64,000 nt of DNA from Variovorax sp. Root411 (GTDB lineage: Bacteria; Pseudomonadota; Gammaproteobacteria; Burkholderiales; Burkholderiaceae_C), in the NCBI RefSeq assembly GCF_001425205.1, contig NZ_LMDW01000019.1:144686-208685 (forward strand), given 5' to 3'. Below are positions 34,331 through 42,921 of the stretch, in pieces (within the stretch, counting starts at the first letter, position 1; the number at the start of each line of letters is the position of its first letter). A model generated the notes under the pieces. That model was given only the letters and a program-made list of their open reading frames with translations, did not search any database and had not been told where the DNA came from. The position numbers and the translations under genes are program-made.

Positions 34331-35778
34331 CATTCCAGTTCGAAGACTGCAATCGACTCGACGTGCGCGGTGTGCGGGAACATGTTGACCACCCCCGCGA
34401 AGGTGCAGCGGTAGCCCGCCTGGTGCACCAGCAAGCCGGCATCGCGCGCAAGCGTCGACGGATTGCAGCTCACGTACACGATGCGCTTCGGCGGTGTCCA
34501 GCCATCGGTTCGCAGTTCGGGCTGCTGATGAAGGTCGGCCATGGCCTTGGCCAGCGCGAAGGCGCCTTCGCGCGGCGGATCGACCAGCCACTTGTCGGCA
34601 CTGCCGTCGGCCACGAGCATTTCCGGCGTCATGTCGAACAGGTTGCGCGCCACGAAAGTGGCGGGCGACAGTGCCCGCCGGGCCGACGTCGCTGGCTGAT
34701 TCCTGTTGAAATTGTCGGTCGCGCGTGCCACCAGCGTGTCGCTGCCCTCGATGCCCAGCACCTCGCGAGCCCGGCTCGCCAGCGGCAAGGTGAAGTTGCC
34801 GAGACCGCAGAACCAGTCGATCACGCGCTCGTCGGGCTGCACGTCGAGCAAACGCAGCGCCTTGCCCACCAGCGCCCGGTTGATGTGCGGATTGACCTGC
34901 GTGAAGTCAGTGGGCTTGAACGGCATCGTGACGCCGAACTCGGGCAGCCGGTATGCCAGCGGCGTGCCGCCCTCTTCCAGCAGCTTCACGGTGTCCGGCC
35001 CCTTGGCCTGCAGCCACCATTGAACGCCCTCGTTCTTCTCGGCAAAGGCCTTCAGCCGGTCGATGTCCGCACGCGAGAGCGGTTCAAGATGCCGCAGCAC
35101 CAGCGCGATGGTGCCGAGCCGCGTTGAGTCCGGGGCGTCGCCGCAGGCCAGTTCGATCTGCGGACAGGTTTCGCGCGCATCCATCGAACCGATGAGCGCG
35201 CGCAGCGGCATCAGCATCTCGCTGACCTGCTTCGGCAACACGGGGCACACCTGCATGTCGGCCAAGTAGCGGCTCTTGCGCTCGTGGAAACCGATCAGCA
35301 CCGTGCCCTTCTTGACCACGTGGCGCACCGAGAGGCGCGCGCGGTAGCGGTAGTGCCAGGTCGGCCCCTCGAGCGGCCGCAGCAGGTTCTCGGGCTTGAC
35401 CTTGCCGAGGTGCCAAAGGTTGTCTTCCAGTGCGCGCTGCTTCACGGCCACCTGGGCGGCCGCATCCAGGTGCTGCATCTTGCAGCCGCCGCAGGCGCCC
35501 GTGTGCAGGCCGAAATGGGGGCAGCCCGGGCGCACGCGCTGCGACGATTCGCGGCGGATGGCCGTGACCGTGCCCTGCTCCCAGTTGTTCTTGCGGCGAT
35601 GGACATTGAACCGCACTTCCTCGAAAGGCAATGCGCCTTCGATGAACACGACCATGCCGTCGGCCTTGTGCGATACGCCCTGCGCGTCGAGGTCGAGAGA
35701 CTCGACCTGCAGCCACTCTTCACCGGGATTCGTGGGGACTTTCGCGGGGGCTTTGTTTTCTTCGATGGATTCCGTCAT
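34330..35778 (-). CDS. rlmD: 23S rRNA (uracil-1939-C5)-methyltransferase RlmD
   Basis: A 482-residue SAM enzyme. It has an N-terminal TRAM domain (VESLDLDAQGVSHKADG), an Fe-S cluster site formed by cysteines in GCPHFGLHTGACGGC and QVCPVL, the SAM site DWFCGLGNFTLPLA and the catalytic cysteine in VYVSCNPSTLARD. It is the last gene of the surE-pcm-nlpD-rpoS string, 30 bases after rpoS. Confidence 0.96.
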   Translation of the reverse strand: MTESIEENKAPAKVPTNPGEEWLQVESLDLDAQGVSHKADGMVVFIEGALPFEEVRFNVHRRKNNWEQGTVTAIRRESSQRVRPGCPHFGLHTGACGGCKMQHLDAAAQVAVKQRALEDNLWHLGKVKPENLLRPLEGPTWHYRYRARLSVRHVVKKGTVLIGFHERKSRYLADMQVCPVLPKQVSEMLMPLRALIGSMDARETCPQIELACGDAPDSTRLGTIALVLRHLEPLSRADIDRLKAFAEKNEGVQWWLQAKGPDTVKLLEEGGTPLAYRLPEFGVTMPFKPTDFTQVNPHINRALVGKALRLLDVQPDERVIDWFCGLGNFTLPLASRAREVLGIEGSDTLVARATDNFNRNQPATSARRALSPATFVARNLFDMTPEMLVADGSADKWLVDPPREGAFALAKAMADLHQQPELRTDGWTPPKRIVYVSCNPSTLARDAGLLVHQAGYRCTFAGVVNMFPHTAHVESIAVFELE

Positions 35779-35808
35779 CCCCCGATTGTCTCAGCGTGGC
35801 CGAGGCAG

Positions 35809-36855
35809 CTAGAACAGCGCGTCGCGCCCGACGCCGGAGCGGGCCAGTTGGCGACGCATCTTGGCCAGCGCCTCGTTCTGGATCTGCCTGACGCGCTCGC
35901 GCGTGAGGCCGAGGCGCACGCTCAGCACCTCCAGCGTTTCGGGCTCGCGGTCATGCAGGCCATAGCGCCCCTCCAGCACCTCGCGTTCGCGCGCATCGAG
36001 GGCGTGCACCCACTGGTCGAGCAGGCGCTCCACCTCGTGCATGTGCGTCACGTCGGTCGGGCTGCCCTGCCCATCCTCGGAAGCCACGGTGTCGGCCAGC
36101 GTGAAGCCCTCGTCCCCGCGCGCGTCACCCGCGTCCAGCGAACGCGGGGCCTCGGACAGGGCCAGCAGGTCGGCCACCGCTTGCACCTCGCGGCCGAGCA
36201 GCGCGGCGATGTCTTCCACGCGCACGCCATCGGGCCGGTGCGCGAGGAATTCGGCGTCGCCTTCGAGTGTGCGGCGGGCCCGCAGCACCTGCTGCAGCTC
36301 ACGCACCACATGCACCGGCAACCGGATCGCGCGCGCCTGCGTCATGACCGCGCGCTCGACGGACTGGCGGATCCACCAGGTCGCGTAAGTGGAAAAGCGA
36401 AAACCACGTTCGGGCTCGAACTTGGTGATGGCGTGCATCAGGCCGAGATTGCCTTCCTCGATGAGGTCCGACAGCGGCACGCCACGGCCCAGGTAGCTCT
36501 TGGCGATATTGACCACGAGTCGCAGGTTGTGCTCGATCATCGATTGCCGCGCCGCGAAGTCGCCGGCTCGCGCGGCGCATGCGGTCTGGTACTCCTGCGC
36601 AGGCGTGAAGAGTTCGGTGCGACGGACCTGGCGCAGGTAGATGGTCAATGCATCCGCGCCTTCGCCGCCGATTTGTTCGCTCGCAGTGCCGGCAGGCAGC
36701 ACGCCGTCTGCCGCTGGTGGTTCTAAGCCCTCTTCCGGTGGCGGGTGAGCGCTCTCACCGTTGAACTCATGACGACCGTTGTCGGGAGAGGGGCTGCCCC
36801 TGCCCGCCAACCCGCGCACGGGCAACAGCGTGCGGCGGGGGCGGGAAGCAGCCAT
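35809..36855 (-). CDS. rpoS: RNA polymerase sigma factor RpoS
   Basis: The stationary-phase and general-stress sigma factor, 348 residues. Region 1.2 starts DALTIYLRQV; region 2 has NLRLVVNIAKSYLGRGVPL and FSTYATWWIRQSVERA; region 4 has LTRERVRQIQNEAL. The N-terminal 60 residues are Pro/Gly-rich and longer than in E. coli. The start is four bases after the nlpD stop, so it is cotranscribed with nlpD and may also use a promoter inside it, as in E. coli. Confidence 0.96.
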   Translation of the reverse strand: MAASRPRRTLLPVRGLAGRGSPSPDNGRHEFNGESAHPPPEEGLEPPAADGVLPAGTASEQIGGEGADALTIYLRQVRRTELFTPAQEYQTACAARAGDFAARQSMIEHNLRLVVNIAKSYLGRGVPLSDLIEEGNLGLMHAITKFEPERGFRFSTYATWWIRQSVERAVMTQARAIRLPVHVVRELQQVLRARRTLEGDAEFLAHRPDGVRVEDIAALLGREVQAVADLLALSEAPRSLDAGDARGDEGFTLADTVASEDGQGSPTDVTHMHEVERLLDQWVHALDAREREVLEGRYGLHDREPETLEVLSVRLGLTRERVRQIQNEALAKMRRQLARSGVGRDALF

Positions 36856-36859
36856 GGCA

Positions 36860-37771
36860 TCACCGGCCGGGCAGGTAGCGCGAAGGATCGACGGGCTTGC
36901 CCTGGCGGCGGATCTCGAAATGCAGCTTCACGCGATCGGCGTCGCTGTTACCCATTTCGGCGATCTTCTGGCCCTTTTGAACCGACTGGTCTTCCTTCAC
37001 GAGCAGCGTCTGATTGTGGGCATACGCCGTGAGGTAGGTGTTGTTGTGCTTCAGGATGATCAGGTTGCCGTAGCCGCGCAGGCCTGCGCCCGCATAGACC
37101 ACGCGACCGTCGGCGGCGGCCAGCACCGGGTCGCCCGCCTTGCCGCTGATGTCGTAGCCCTTGTTCTTGGCCTCATCGAAGCCCGCAATCAGCGAACCGC
37201 TCGCAGGCCAGATCCAGCCGATGTCTTCATCACCCACATTTCCGCTGCCGGGACCGGCCGGCGAAGCCGTGACCGGCGGCTTGGTCGTCGCGCTGCTGGC
37301 GGGCGCCGAGGGCACCACCGCAGGCTGCGGCGTCACGGGCTTCGTGACCGCACCTTCGGGCGAAGCGGCAGGCGGTATTGCGGGCGCGGCCGCGACGACC
37401 GTTCCCGAACCGGCCGGCGGAATCACGCGCAGCACCTGGCCGACTTCGATCAGGTCCGGGTTCTCGATGTTGTTCCAGCGAACGATGTCCTGCCAGCGCT
37501 GGCCGGTGTCGGCACCGATGCGGCGAATGGTGTCGCCGGGACGCACGGCGTAGTAGCCGGGCTTGCCATAGTTTTCGATGCCGGCGAGCGGCTTGCCGTT
37601 GGCGTCGGTGGTGATGGGCGGGCCGCCGGGCACTGATGCGCCAGGCGCGCGCGCCATGGTGCCGCGGTCTTCGACCGGCGCCGGCCCGCGCGGTGTGGAA
37701 CAGCCCGCGATCACGAGCACAAAGGCCAACGTGACGCCAGCGAACCAACTCCGATTGCCAAAACCCTGCAT
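36860..37771 (-). CDS. nlpD: Lipoprotein NlpD, murein hydrolase activator
   Basis: A 303-residue outer-membrane lipoprotein with lipobox VIAGC, a LysM domain (about 80-125: YAVRPGDTIRRI ... LIEVGQVLRVIPP), a Pro/Ala/Thr linker and a C-terminal M23 domain. The first zinc histidine of the HxGxD motif is replaced (GYDISGK), although TAYAHN and KLHFEIR remain, so it is probably an inactive peptidase that activates AmiC. Between pcm and rpoS, the usual order. Confidence 0.95.
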   Translation of the reverse strand: MQGFGNRSWFAGVTLAFVLVIAGCSTPRGPAPVEDRGTMARAPGASVPGGPPITTDANGKPLAGIENYGKPGYYAVRPGDTIRRIGADTGQRWQDIVRWNNIENPDLIEVGQVLRVIPPAGSGTVVAAAPAIPPAASPEGAVTKPVTPQPAVVPSAPASSATTKPPVTASPAGPGSGNVGDEDIGWIWPASGSLIAGFDEAKNKGYDISGKAGDPVLAAADGRVVYAGAGLRGYGNLIILKHNNTYLTAYAHNQTLLVKEDQSVQKGQKIAEMGNSDADRVKLHFEIRRQGKPVDPSRYLPGR

Positions 37772-37782
37772 TTGTTATTCCT

Positions 37783-38556
37783 TCAAGCGATGCCTGATTT
37801 TAGGGGGACAAAGTGAACCGCCTCAAGAATGAGGCGCTCCAGTCCCCGCGGGGTCTTGTCGATGACGACAAGGGCCTGGCCACCGCTTGCAGAATGGGTC
37901 GGTGCCACGATGCGGCCACCCACCGCGAGCTGCGCAATCCAGGCCTCGGGCACGGCTTCGCCGCCAGCCGCGGCAATGATGCCGGCGTAGGGCGCGCCCT
38001 TGGCGTAGCCGATCATCCCGTCGCCCAGCATCAGATGCACTGTGGCCAGGCGGAAGTGCCGCAGATTGGCGCGCGCGCGCTCGTGCAGGCCGCGCAGGCG
38101 CTCGATGCTGTAGACCTCGGTGGCCACATGATTCAGCACCGCGGCCTGATAGCCGCAACCGGTACCGATCTCGAGCACGCGGCCGAGCTTGTCCTGCGGC
38201 TTTCCAGCCAGCGCGGGTGCGCCCATCAGGAGTTCGATCATGCGGGCCACCACGTTGGGCTTCGAGATGGTCTGCCCCAACCCGATCGGCAGGCTCGTAT
38301 CTTCATAGGCCTGGTTGACCAGCGCACTGTCGACAAAACGATGCCGCTCCACGGCGCCCATTGCGCGCAGCACCCGCGGATCGGAGATGCCCTGCGCCGC
38401 GAGCCTCTGCACCATGCGCGCGCGCACGGCATCGGAAGCCATCGAAGGCGTGGACGGCACCATCGGCTTGGCCGGCACGGCGGGCATGCGCCCTCGCGTG
38501 GCGGCCGAAGCGGTGGGTGTCAGGCGAACGGGGAAACTGGGCCGCTGCGTGGCCAT
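37783..38556 (-). CDS. pcm: Protein-L-isoaspartate O-methyltransferase
   Basis: A 257-residue SAM enzyme that repairs isoaspartyl damage in aged proteins. SAM motif EIGTGCGYQAAVL, family segments GLGQTISKPNVVARM and AAGGEAVPEAW. About 45 extra N-terminal residues rich in Pro/Ala are not part of the fold. One base separates it from surE; the next gene is nlpD. Confidence 0.96.
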   Translation of the reverse strand: MATQRPSFPVRLTPTASAATRGRMPAVPAKPMVPSTPSMASDAVRARMVQRLAAQGISDPRVLRAMGAVERHRFVDSALVNQAYEDTSLPIGLGQTISKPNVVARMIELLMGAPALAGKPQDKLGRVLEIGTGCGYQAAVLNHVATEVYSIERLRGLHERARANLRHFRLATVHLMLGDGMIGYAKGAPYAGIIAAAGGEAVPEAWIAQLAVGGRIVAPTHSASGGQALVVIDKTPRGLERLILEAVHFVPLKSGIA

Positions 38557-38557
38557 G

Positions 38558-39316
38558 TCAATTGCCGAGACGGGCCACCGTCTCGCGCCATTGGCCGAGG
38601 TTGGCGTGGTCCGTCAGGTCGATCTGCAGCGGTGTCAGCGCGATGTGGCCGGCGGCAGTGGCATGGAAGTCGGTGCCTTCGCCGCTGTCCTTGGCGCCGC
38701 CTGCGCCGGCGATCCAGTACATGGTTTCGCCTCGCGGGCTGTCCTGCGTGATCACCTTCTCCGCCGCATGGCGGCGGCCGAGCCTGCAGACCTTGACGGG
38801 CTTCAGCTCGTCGAAAGGCAGGTTCGGCACATTCACGTTGAGCAGGAAGGCGGCGCCTCCCAGCATGCGCTCGCGCTCGATCTGCTGCACCAGCCGCCGC
38901 GCCACCTGGGCGGCCGCATCCACATGCGCCCAGCCCTTTTCGATCTGCGAGAACGCAATGGCCGGAATGCCGAACAGATAGGCTTCCATCGCCGCGCCGA
39001 CCGTGCCCGAATAGATGGTGTCGTCGCCCATGTTGGCGCCGTTGTTGATGCCGGAGACCACCAGGTCGGGCCGGTAGTCGAGCAGGCCCTTGAGCGCGAT
39101 GTGCACGCAATCGGCCGGCGTGCCCGTCACGTAGCGAAAGCCGTTGTGCGCCTCGCGCACGTAGAGCGGTGCCGCCAGGGTCAGCGCGTTCGATTTGGCG
39201 CTGTTGTTGTGCTCGGGCGCAACCACCTCGACCTCGGCGATGTCCTTGAGCGCGTCGTGCAGTGCGACGATGCCCGGCGCCTGAAAGCCATCGTCGTTGG
39301 AAATTAGTATCTTCAT
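38558..39316 (-). CDS. surE: 5'/3'-nucleotidase SurE
   Basis: A 252-residue metal-dependent phosphatase for nucleoside monophosphates and short polyphosphate. It begins MKILISNDDGFQAPGI with the metal-binding DD pair at residues 8-9, and has APEHNNSAKSNALTL and SGINNGANMGDDTIYSGTV. First gene of the surE-pcm-nlpD-rpoS unit; its promoter must lie in the 127-base gap to the divergent reductase. Confidence 0.97.
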   Translation of the reverse strand: MKILISNDDGFQAPGIVALHDALKDIAEVEVVAPEHNNSAKSNALTLAAPLYVREAHNGFRYVTGTPADCVHIALKGLLDYRPDLVVSGINNGANMGDDTIYSGTVGAAMEAYLFGIPAIAFSQIEKGWAHVDAAAQVARRLVQQIERERMLGGAAFLLNVNVPNLPFDELKPVKVCRLGRRHAAEKVITQDSPRGETMYWIAGAGGAKDSGEGTDFHATAAGHIALTPLQIDLTDHANLGQWRETVARLGN

Positions 39317-39443
39317 GGTGTCCTGGGTGCGGGGGATTGTAGGCGCCGGGTGCGTCGCAGCAGGGACAAGCCCACCCTGCCGCGCCGCCTATCATCGCCC
39401 GCATTCTTTGGCCCCATCCGACTCACACGAAGGAGACTCGAGC

Positions 39444-40430
39444 ATGCACGCATGGCTTTGCGAAAACCCCACCGGCGTCGACGCGCTGACCTGGAAGGAA
39501 CTGCCGACCCCGACCCCGGGCCCGGGTCAGGTGCTGATCGAAATCAAGGCAGCGAGCCTGAATTTCCCCGATCTGCTGATCGTGCAGAACAAATACCAGA
39601 TGAAGCCGCCCCTGCCCTTCGTGCCGGGCTCCGAATATGCAGGCGTCGTCCAGGCGGTCGGCGACGGCGTCACGCACCTCAAGGTCGGGCAGAACGTGGC
39701 CTGCCTGTCGGGCACGGGCGGCTTCGGCACCCACACACTTGCACCCGCGGCCCTGTGCATGCCGCTGCCCGAAGGTTTCGGCCACGTCGATGCCGCGGCT
39801 TTCATCATGATCTACGCCACCTCGTGGCATGCACTGATGGACCGGGCGCAACTCAAGGCCGGCGAAACCGTGCTGGTGCTCGGCGCGGCGGGCGGCGTGG
39901 GCACGGCGGCCATCCAGATCGCAAAGGCTGCCGGGGCCAGAGTGATTGCAGCAGCCTCCACCGACGAAAAATGCGAGCTTTGCCGCTCCATCGGCGCCGA
40001 CGCGACGATCAACTACACGACGCATGCACTGCCCAACGGTTTTCGCGATGCCGTCAAGGCCGCCACCGACGGCAAAGGACCGGATGTCATTTACGACCCG
40101 GTGGGCGGCGATTTCGCAGAGCCCGCCTTTCGCTCCATTGGGTGGCGCGGCCGCTATTTGGTCGTCGGTTTTGCGTCCGGTCCGATTCCATCGCTGCCAT
40201 TGAACCTGACACTGCTGAAAGGCGCCTCGCTGGTCGGCGTGTTCTGGGGCGATTTCGCCAGGCGCGAGCCCAAGGCCAATGCGCAGATGATGGCCGAATT
40301 GGCGCAGTGGTACGGCCAGGGAAAGATCAAGCCGGTGATCGACAGCACGATGCCGATGGCTGAATTGAAGGCCGCCTATGCCCACATGGGCTCGCGCGGC
40401 GTCAAAGGAAAACTGGTGATGGTGAACTGA
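39444..40430 (+). CDS. NADPH:quinone oxidoreductase, zinc-free MDR family
   Basis: A 328-residue medium-chain reductase. GroES-like N-terminal half with SLNFPDLLIVQNKYQ, then the cofactor motif GAAGGVGTAAIQIAK. No structural or catalytic zinc cysteines are seen, as in quinone reductases. AAGGAG at 39430 sets the ATG at 39444; the frame upstream is leader. Physiological substrate unknown. Confidence 0.9.
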   Translation: MHAWLCENPTGVDALTWKELPTPTPGPGQVLIEIKAASLNFPDLLIVQNKYQMKPPLPFVPGSEYAGVVQAVGDGVTHLKVGQNVACLSGTGGFGTHTLAPAALCMPLPEGFGHVDAAAFIMIYATSWHALMDRAQLKAGETVLVLGAAGGVGTAAIQIAKAAGARVIAAASTDEKCELCRSIGADATINYTTHALPNGFRDAVKAATDGKGPDVIYDPVGGDFAEPAFRSIGWRGRYLVVGFASGPIPSLPLNLTLLKGASLVGVFWGDFARREPKANAQMMAELAQWYGQGKIKPVIDSTMPMAELKAAYAHMGSRGVKGKLVMVN

Positions 40431-40450
40431 GCGCACCACCCGCGAACGCC

Positions 40451-40488
40451 CAATAAAAAAGCCCGCGCATGCGGGCATTTTTATTGGG
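40451..40488. terminator. Bidirectional terminator
   Basis: CAATAAAAA flanks a GCCCGC-GCAT-GCGGGC core and pairs with TTTTTATTG on the far side. It can stop both the quinone reductase and the convergent H-NS-like gene. Confidence 0.9.
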
Positions 40489-40514
40489 TAACTGCCCAGC
40501 GAAGCCGGGGGCGC

Positions 40515-40859
40515 TTACTTGATCTCGTACTCGGAAAGCGACTTGCCCGCAGCCAATACCTCGGTCACCCAACGCGGCTTGCGGCCACGGCCACCCGACC
40601 AGGTTTCGCCCGTCGGGCCGCGGTATTTTGCGGCAGCCTTGGCGGGCGCGACGCCCGCACTGCGCTTGACGGCGCCCGCACGGCCGGTGAGTTTCAGATC
40701 GGAGGCCGTCAAACCGTATTCGGCGATCTTCTTGCGCAACTCTTCGACCACGCCTGCGCGTTCCTGGTTGCGCAGGTCTTCGGCCTGCTTGCGCAATTGC
40801 GCAATCTGCTCGTCATGCTTCTTGATCTGGGAATTGATATCGGCGAGGGTCGAAGCCAT
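40515..40859 (-). CDS. H-NS family nucleoid protein
   Basis: A 114-residue xenogeneic-silencer-type protein of the betaproteobacterial H-NS/BpH3 group. An N-terminal coiled coil (about 1-50, IKKHDEQIAQLRKQAEDL) oligomerises; the C-terminal domain carries the DNA-binding signature TWSGGRGRKPRWV. It stands alone, in an AT-richer surround typical for these genes. Confidence 0.92.
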   Translation of the reverse strand: MASTLADINSQIKKHDEQIAQLRKQAEDLRNQERAGVVEELRKKIAEYGLTASDLKLTGRAGAVKRSAGVAPAKAAAKYRGPTGETWSGGRGRKPRWVTEVLAAGKSLSEYEIK

Positions 40860-41074
40860 TGTTGGACTCCTGAAAATTGAAAACAGGTGGATCTTAATTC
40901 AATTTACATTTGCCACAAGCATCCCGCCGGGCGAAAAAAAAGGCGGCGCATAGCGTTATTGCAACAACTCGCAACATAAAGTCTGCCGCCATGGGCGCTT
41001 TATATGCGGGCAAGGCGAGGAAAAAAGAGGGAGGAGCGGCGCGCAGGCAGAAGAAGATGCGGGGGCCGGAAATG

Positions 41075-41100
41075 ACAGCGCCGGGCAAACCCGGCGCTGT
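41075..41100. repeat. Perfect 11-pair inverted repeat
   Basis: ACAGCGCCGGG-CAAA-CCCGGCGCTGT. It lies downstream of tRNA-His in the direction of tRNA transcription. The T run after it on the minus strand is weak (CATTTCC), so it may be a poor terminator or a processing stop. Confidence 0.6.
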
Positions 41101-41112
41101 GATCCTTTGAGG

Positions 41113-41128
41113 GCTATTGCGCAATAGC
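41113..41128. repeat. 16-base perfect palindrome beside tRNA-His
   Basis: GCTATTGCGCAATAGC, 16 bases from the CCA end of tRNA-His. It may form a short transcript hairpin in the tRNA trailer or be a protein-binding site. Confidence 0.5.
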
Positions 41129-41143
41129 ACAAAGGAGATATTT

Positions 41144-41220
41144 TGGGGTGGCTGATGGGACTCGAACCCACGACGACCAGAATCACAATCTGGGACTCTA
41201 CCAGCTGAGCTACAGCCACC
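41144..41220 (-). tRNA. tRNA-His (GTG)
   Basis: A 77-base cloverleaf on the minus strand with CCA encoded. The anticodon arm is CCAGA-TTGTGAT-TCTGG, giving GTG. The extra 5' G (position -1) pairs with C73, the identity mark of tRNA-His. The T arm has GGTTCGAGTCC. Confidence 0.97.
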
Positions 41221-41232
41221 GCAGAGCCTACT

Positions 41233-41261
41233 ATTGTAGCGTTAAAAATCGCTGTTTTGAC
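41233..41261 (-). promoter_or_regulatory. Likely tRNA-His promoter
   Basis: TACAAT (41238-41233, minus strand) starts 18 bases upstream of the tRNA. A weak -35 (GTCAAA) lies 17 bases further up. Confidence 0.5.
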
Positions 41262-41490
41262 GACGCCGATCAATGGCGAGGCTCGAAAGCTACATTTCGC
41301 CTCACCGCCGGGATCGACGCCGGCGCATCATGCCTCTCGCGATCGCGGTGATCGGCAAAAATTCTCGCCCGCCTGTCCGATCTTCATCGCCGGCACCGAC
41401 ATGCATATCGCTCCGCTATCATGAATGCGACCCGCGCCGACGGGCATGGCTTCCGGCCATCTCCACTCACCACATCAAAGGAATTTCTTC

Positions 41491-41739
41491 ATGAGCATCG
41501 TCTGGACCATCCTGATCGGGTTCGTCGTGGGTCTTGTGGCGCGGGCCGTCAAGCCAGGCGATGACTCTGCCGGCTTCATCGTCACGACCATCATCGGCGT
41601 TGCCGGTTCGCTGATCGTCACCTACGTCGGCCAATCGCTGGGCTGGTACACCGCCGGCCAGGGCGCGGGTTTCATCGCATCGGTGCTGGGCGCGATCGTG
41701 CTGCTCATCATCTACGGCTTGATCAAGCGCAAGAGCTGA
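41491..41739 (+). CDS. GlsB/YeaQ/YmgE family membrane protein
   Basis: An 82-residue protein with three short hydrophobic helices (about 3-20, 30-47, 58-77) and Gly-rich turns: WTILIGFVVGLVARAVKPGDD and GFIVTTIIGVAGS are the transglycosylase-associated (GlsB) family signature. Members are stress-induced envelope proteins of unknown mechanism. CAAAGGAA at 41476 is the ribosome site. Confidence 0.9.
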   Translation: MSIVWTILIGFVVGLVARAVKPGDDSAGFIVTTIIGVAGSLIVTYVGQSLGWYTAGQGAGFIASVLGAIVLLIIYGLIKRKS

Positions 41740-41779
41740 TGCGAAGAATGGGTCGTGCCGCTTCACGCGCACGGCCATC

Positions 41780-42115
41780 ATGATGCCCCGCAAAGCGCGC
41801 GCCAGGCATCATGTCTACGTGGTCGAGCTCGATGACCGCGTATGGAACAGCCGCCGCTTCAGGCGGGCAAACCCCGATTACCAACCCGGCAAGCCCTTCG
41901 TCTACGTCGGCATGACCGGCCTGGACCCCGACATCCGCTTCGACAAGCACAAGGCCGGCATCCAGGCCAACAGCTTCGTTCAGGAGTTCGGCCTGCACCT
42001 GCTGCCGGCGCTCTATGAACGCTACAACCCCATGACCTACGAGGACGCGCGCCTGATGGAGGTCGATCTCGGCATCGCGCTGCGCAAGGCCGGCTACGGC
42101 GTGTGGCAGGCCTGA
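41780..42115 (+). CDS. Small GIY-YIG-like protein
   Basis: A 111-residue single-domain protein. VYVVEL and YVGMTGLDPDIRFDKHKAG match the two strands and following helix of the GIY-YIG nuclease fold, with the conserved Arg (RF) and Lys; LMEVDLG supplies the glutamate expected later. The first tyrosine of GIY is replaced within VYV. Function unknown; relatives of this size include DNA repair and regulatory proteins. Convergent with the phosphatase gene at a 16-base gap. Confidence 0.65.
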   Translation: MMPRKARARHHVYVVELDDRVWNSRRFRRANPDYQPGKPFVYVGMTGLDPDIRFDKHKAGIQANSFVQEFGLHLLPALYERYNPMTYEDARLMEVDLGIALRKAGYGVWQA

Positions 42116-42131
42116 CGCGGCGGCGAGGACT

Positions 42132-42806
42132 TCAGGAGTAGGTGACCCAACCTTCGTAGGCAGGGCCGTCCAGATGCGGCAGCGTGTTGTAGGTCACGAG
42201 CATGTGCCGCTTGGGCGTGAAGGCGAACTCGGTCACCGACGTGTTGCGAATACGCAGGTTGAGTTCGATCGTCGTCTCTGCGCTTGTCCCCAGGACATGG
42301 CCTACCGCCGTGCTGATCGGCCCTCCGCTCGACACCACCAGCACCTTTGCGCCATGGTGCTTGCCGCGCACGTGGTCGAGCGCCGTCGTCACGCCCGCCA
42401 TGAAGTCGACATAGCTCGGCATTCCTGTCGGCGCCGTCCTGCCCTGCATCCACGCGCCCAGCCCCTCGCGCAGCAGGCGGAAGTGATGGCGGTACATCTC
42501 CGGCGAATCGGGCTTCTCCAGCTTGCCTTCGTGGATGGTGGCGATGACCGCCTCGCTGTCATACTCGTTGAGGCCGGGCCACGGCAGCACGTCGTCGCGC
42601 TCCAGGTCGAGGCCCTTGGCGATGCCCTCCCACGTCTGGCGATGGCGCTTCAACGTGCCGGTGATGACGGCATCGAACTTCATGCCACGCTCGCGCCAGT
42701 ACTCGCCCAGGCGAACGGACTGACGGTGCCCGAGTTCGCTCAGGTTGTCATAGTCGGCAGCGCCAAAACTGGCCTGTCCGTGGCGCACGAGATAGAGGGT
42801 TCCCAT
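42132..42806 (-). CDS. Histidine phosphatase family protein
   Basis: A 224-residue cytoplasmic phosphoglycerate-mutase-like phosphatase. The catalytic histidine is in LYLVRHGQASF near residue 9; the acid residue is near GLNEYDSE; the second histidine is not in an obvious SGGPI-type context (VVSSGGPISTAV replaces the usual SHGG). Start at 42806 (MGTLYLVRHG); a longer frame to 42863 is ignored. Substrate unknown. Confidence 0.88.
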   Translation of the reverse strand: MGTLYLVRHGQASFGAADYDNLSELGHRQSVRLGEYWRERGMKFDAVITGTLKRHRQTWEGIAKGLDLERDDVLPWPGLNEYDSEAVIATIHEGKLEKPDSPEMYRHHFRLLREGLGAWMQGRTAPTGMPSYVDFMAGVTTALDHVRGKHHGAKVLVVSSGGPISTAVGHVLGTSAETTIELNLRIRNTSVTEFAFTPKRHMLVTYNTLPHLDGPAYEGWVTYS

Positions 42807-42871
42807 GCACGGGATTCTGGCAAGAAGCCGAAGCACAGCTTGTCCCTCGGGCGACCGGTTCACGGGGCCAG

Positions 42872-42899
42872 AAAAAAGCCCGAGCGGTCGGCTCGGGCT
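42872..42899 (-). terminator. Intrinsic terminator of ppiD
   Basis: On the minus strand AGCCCGAGC-CGACC-GCTCGGGCT is followed by TTTTTC. It is 23 bases past the ppiD stop. Confidence 0.9.
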
Positions 42900-42921
42900 G
42901 TCTCTGGCAGCGCTGTGTACG

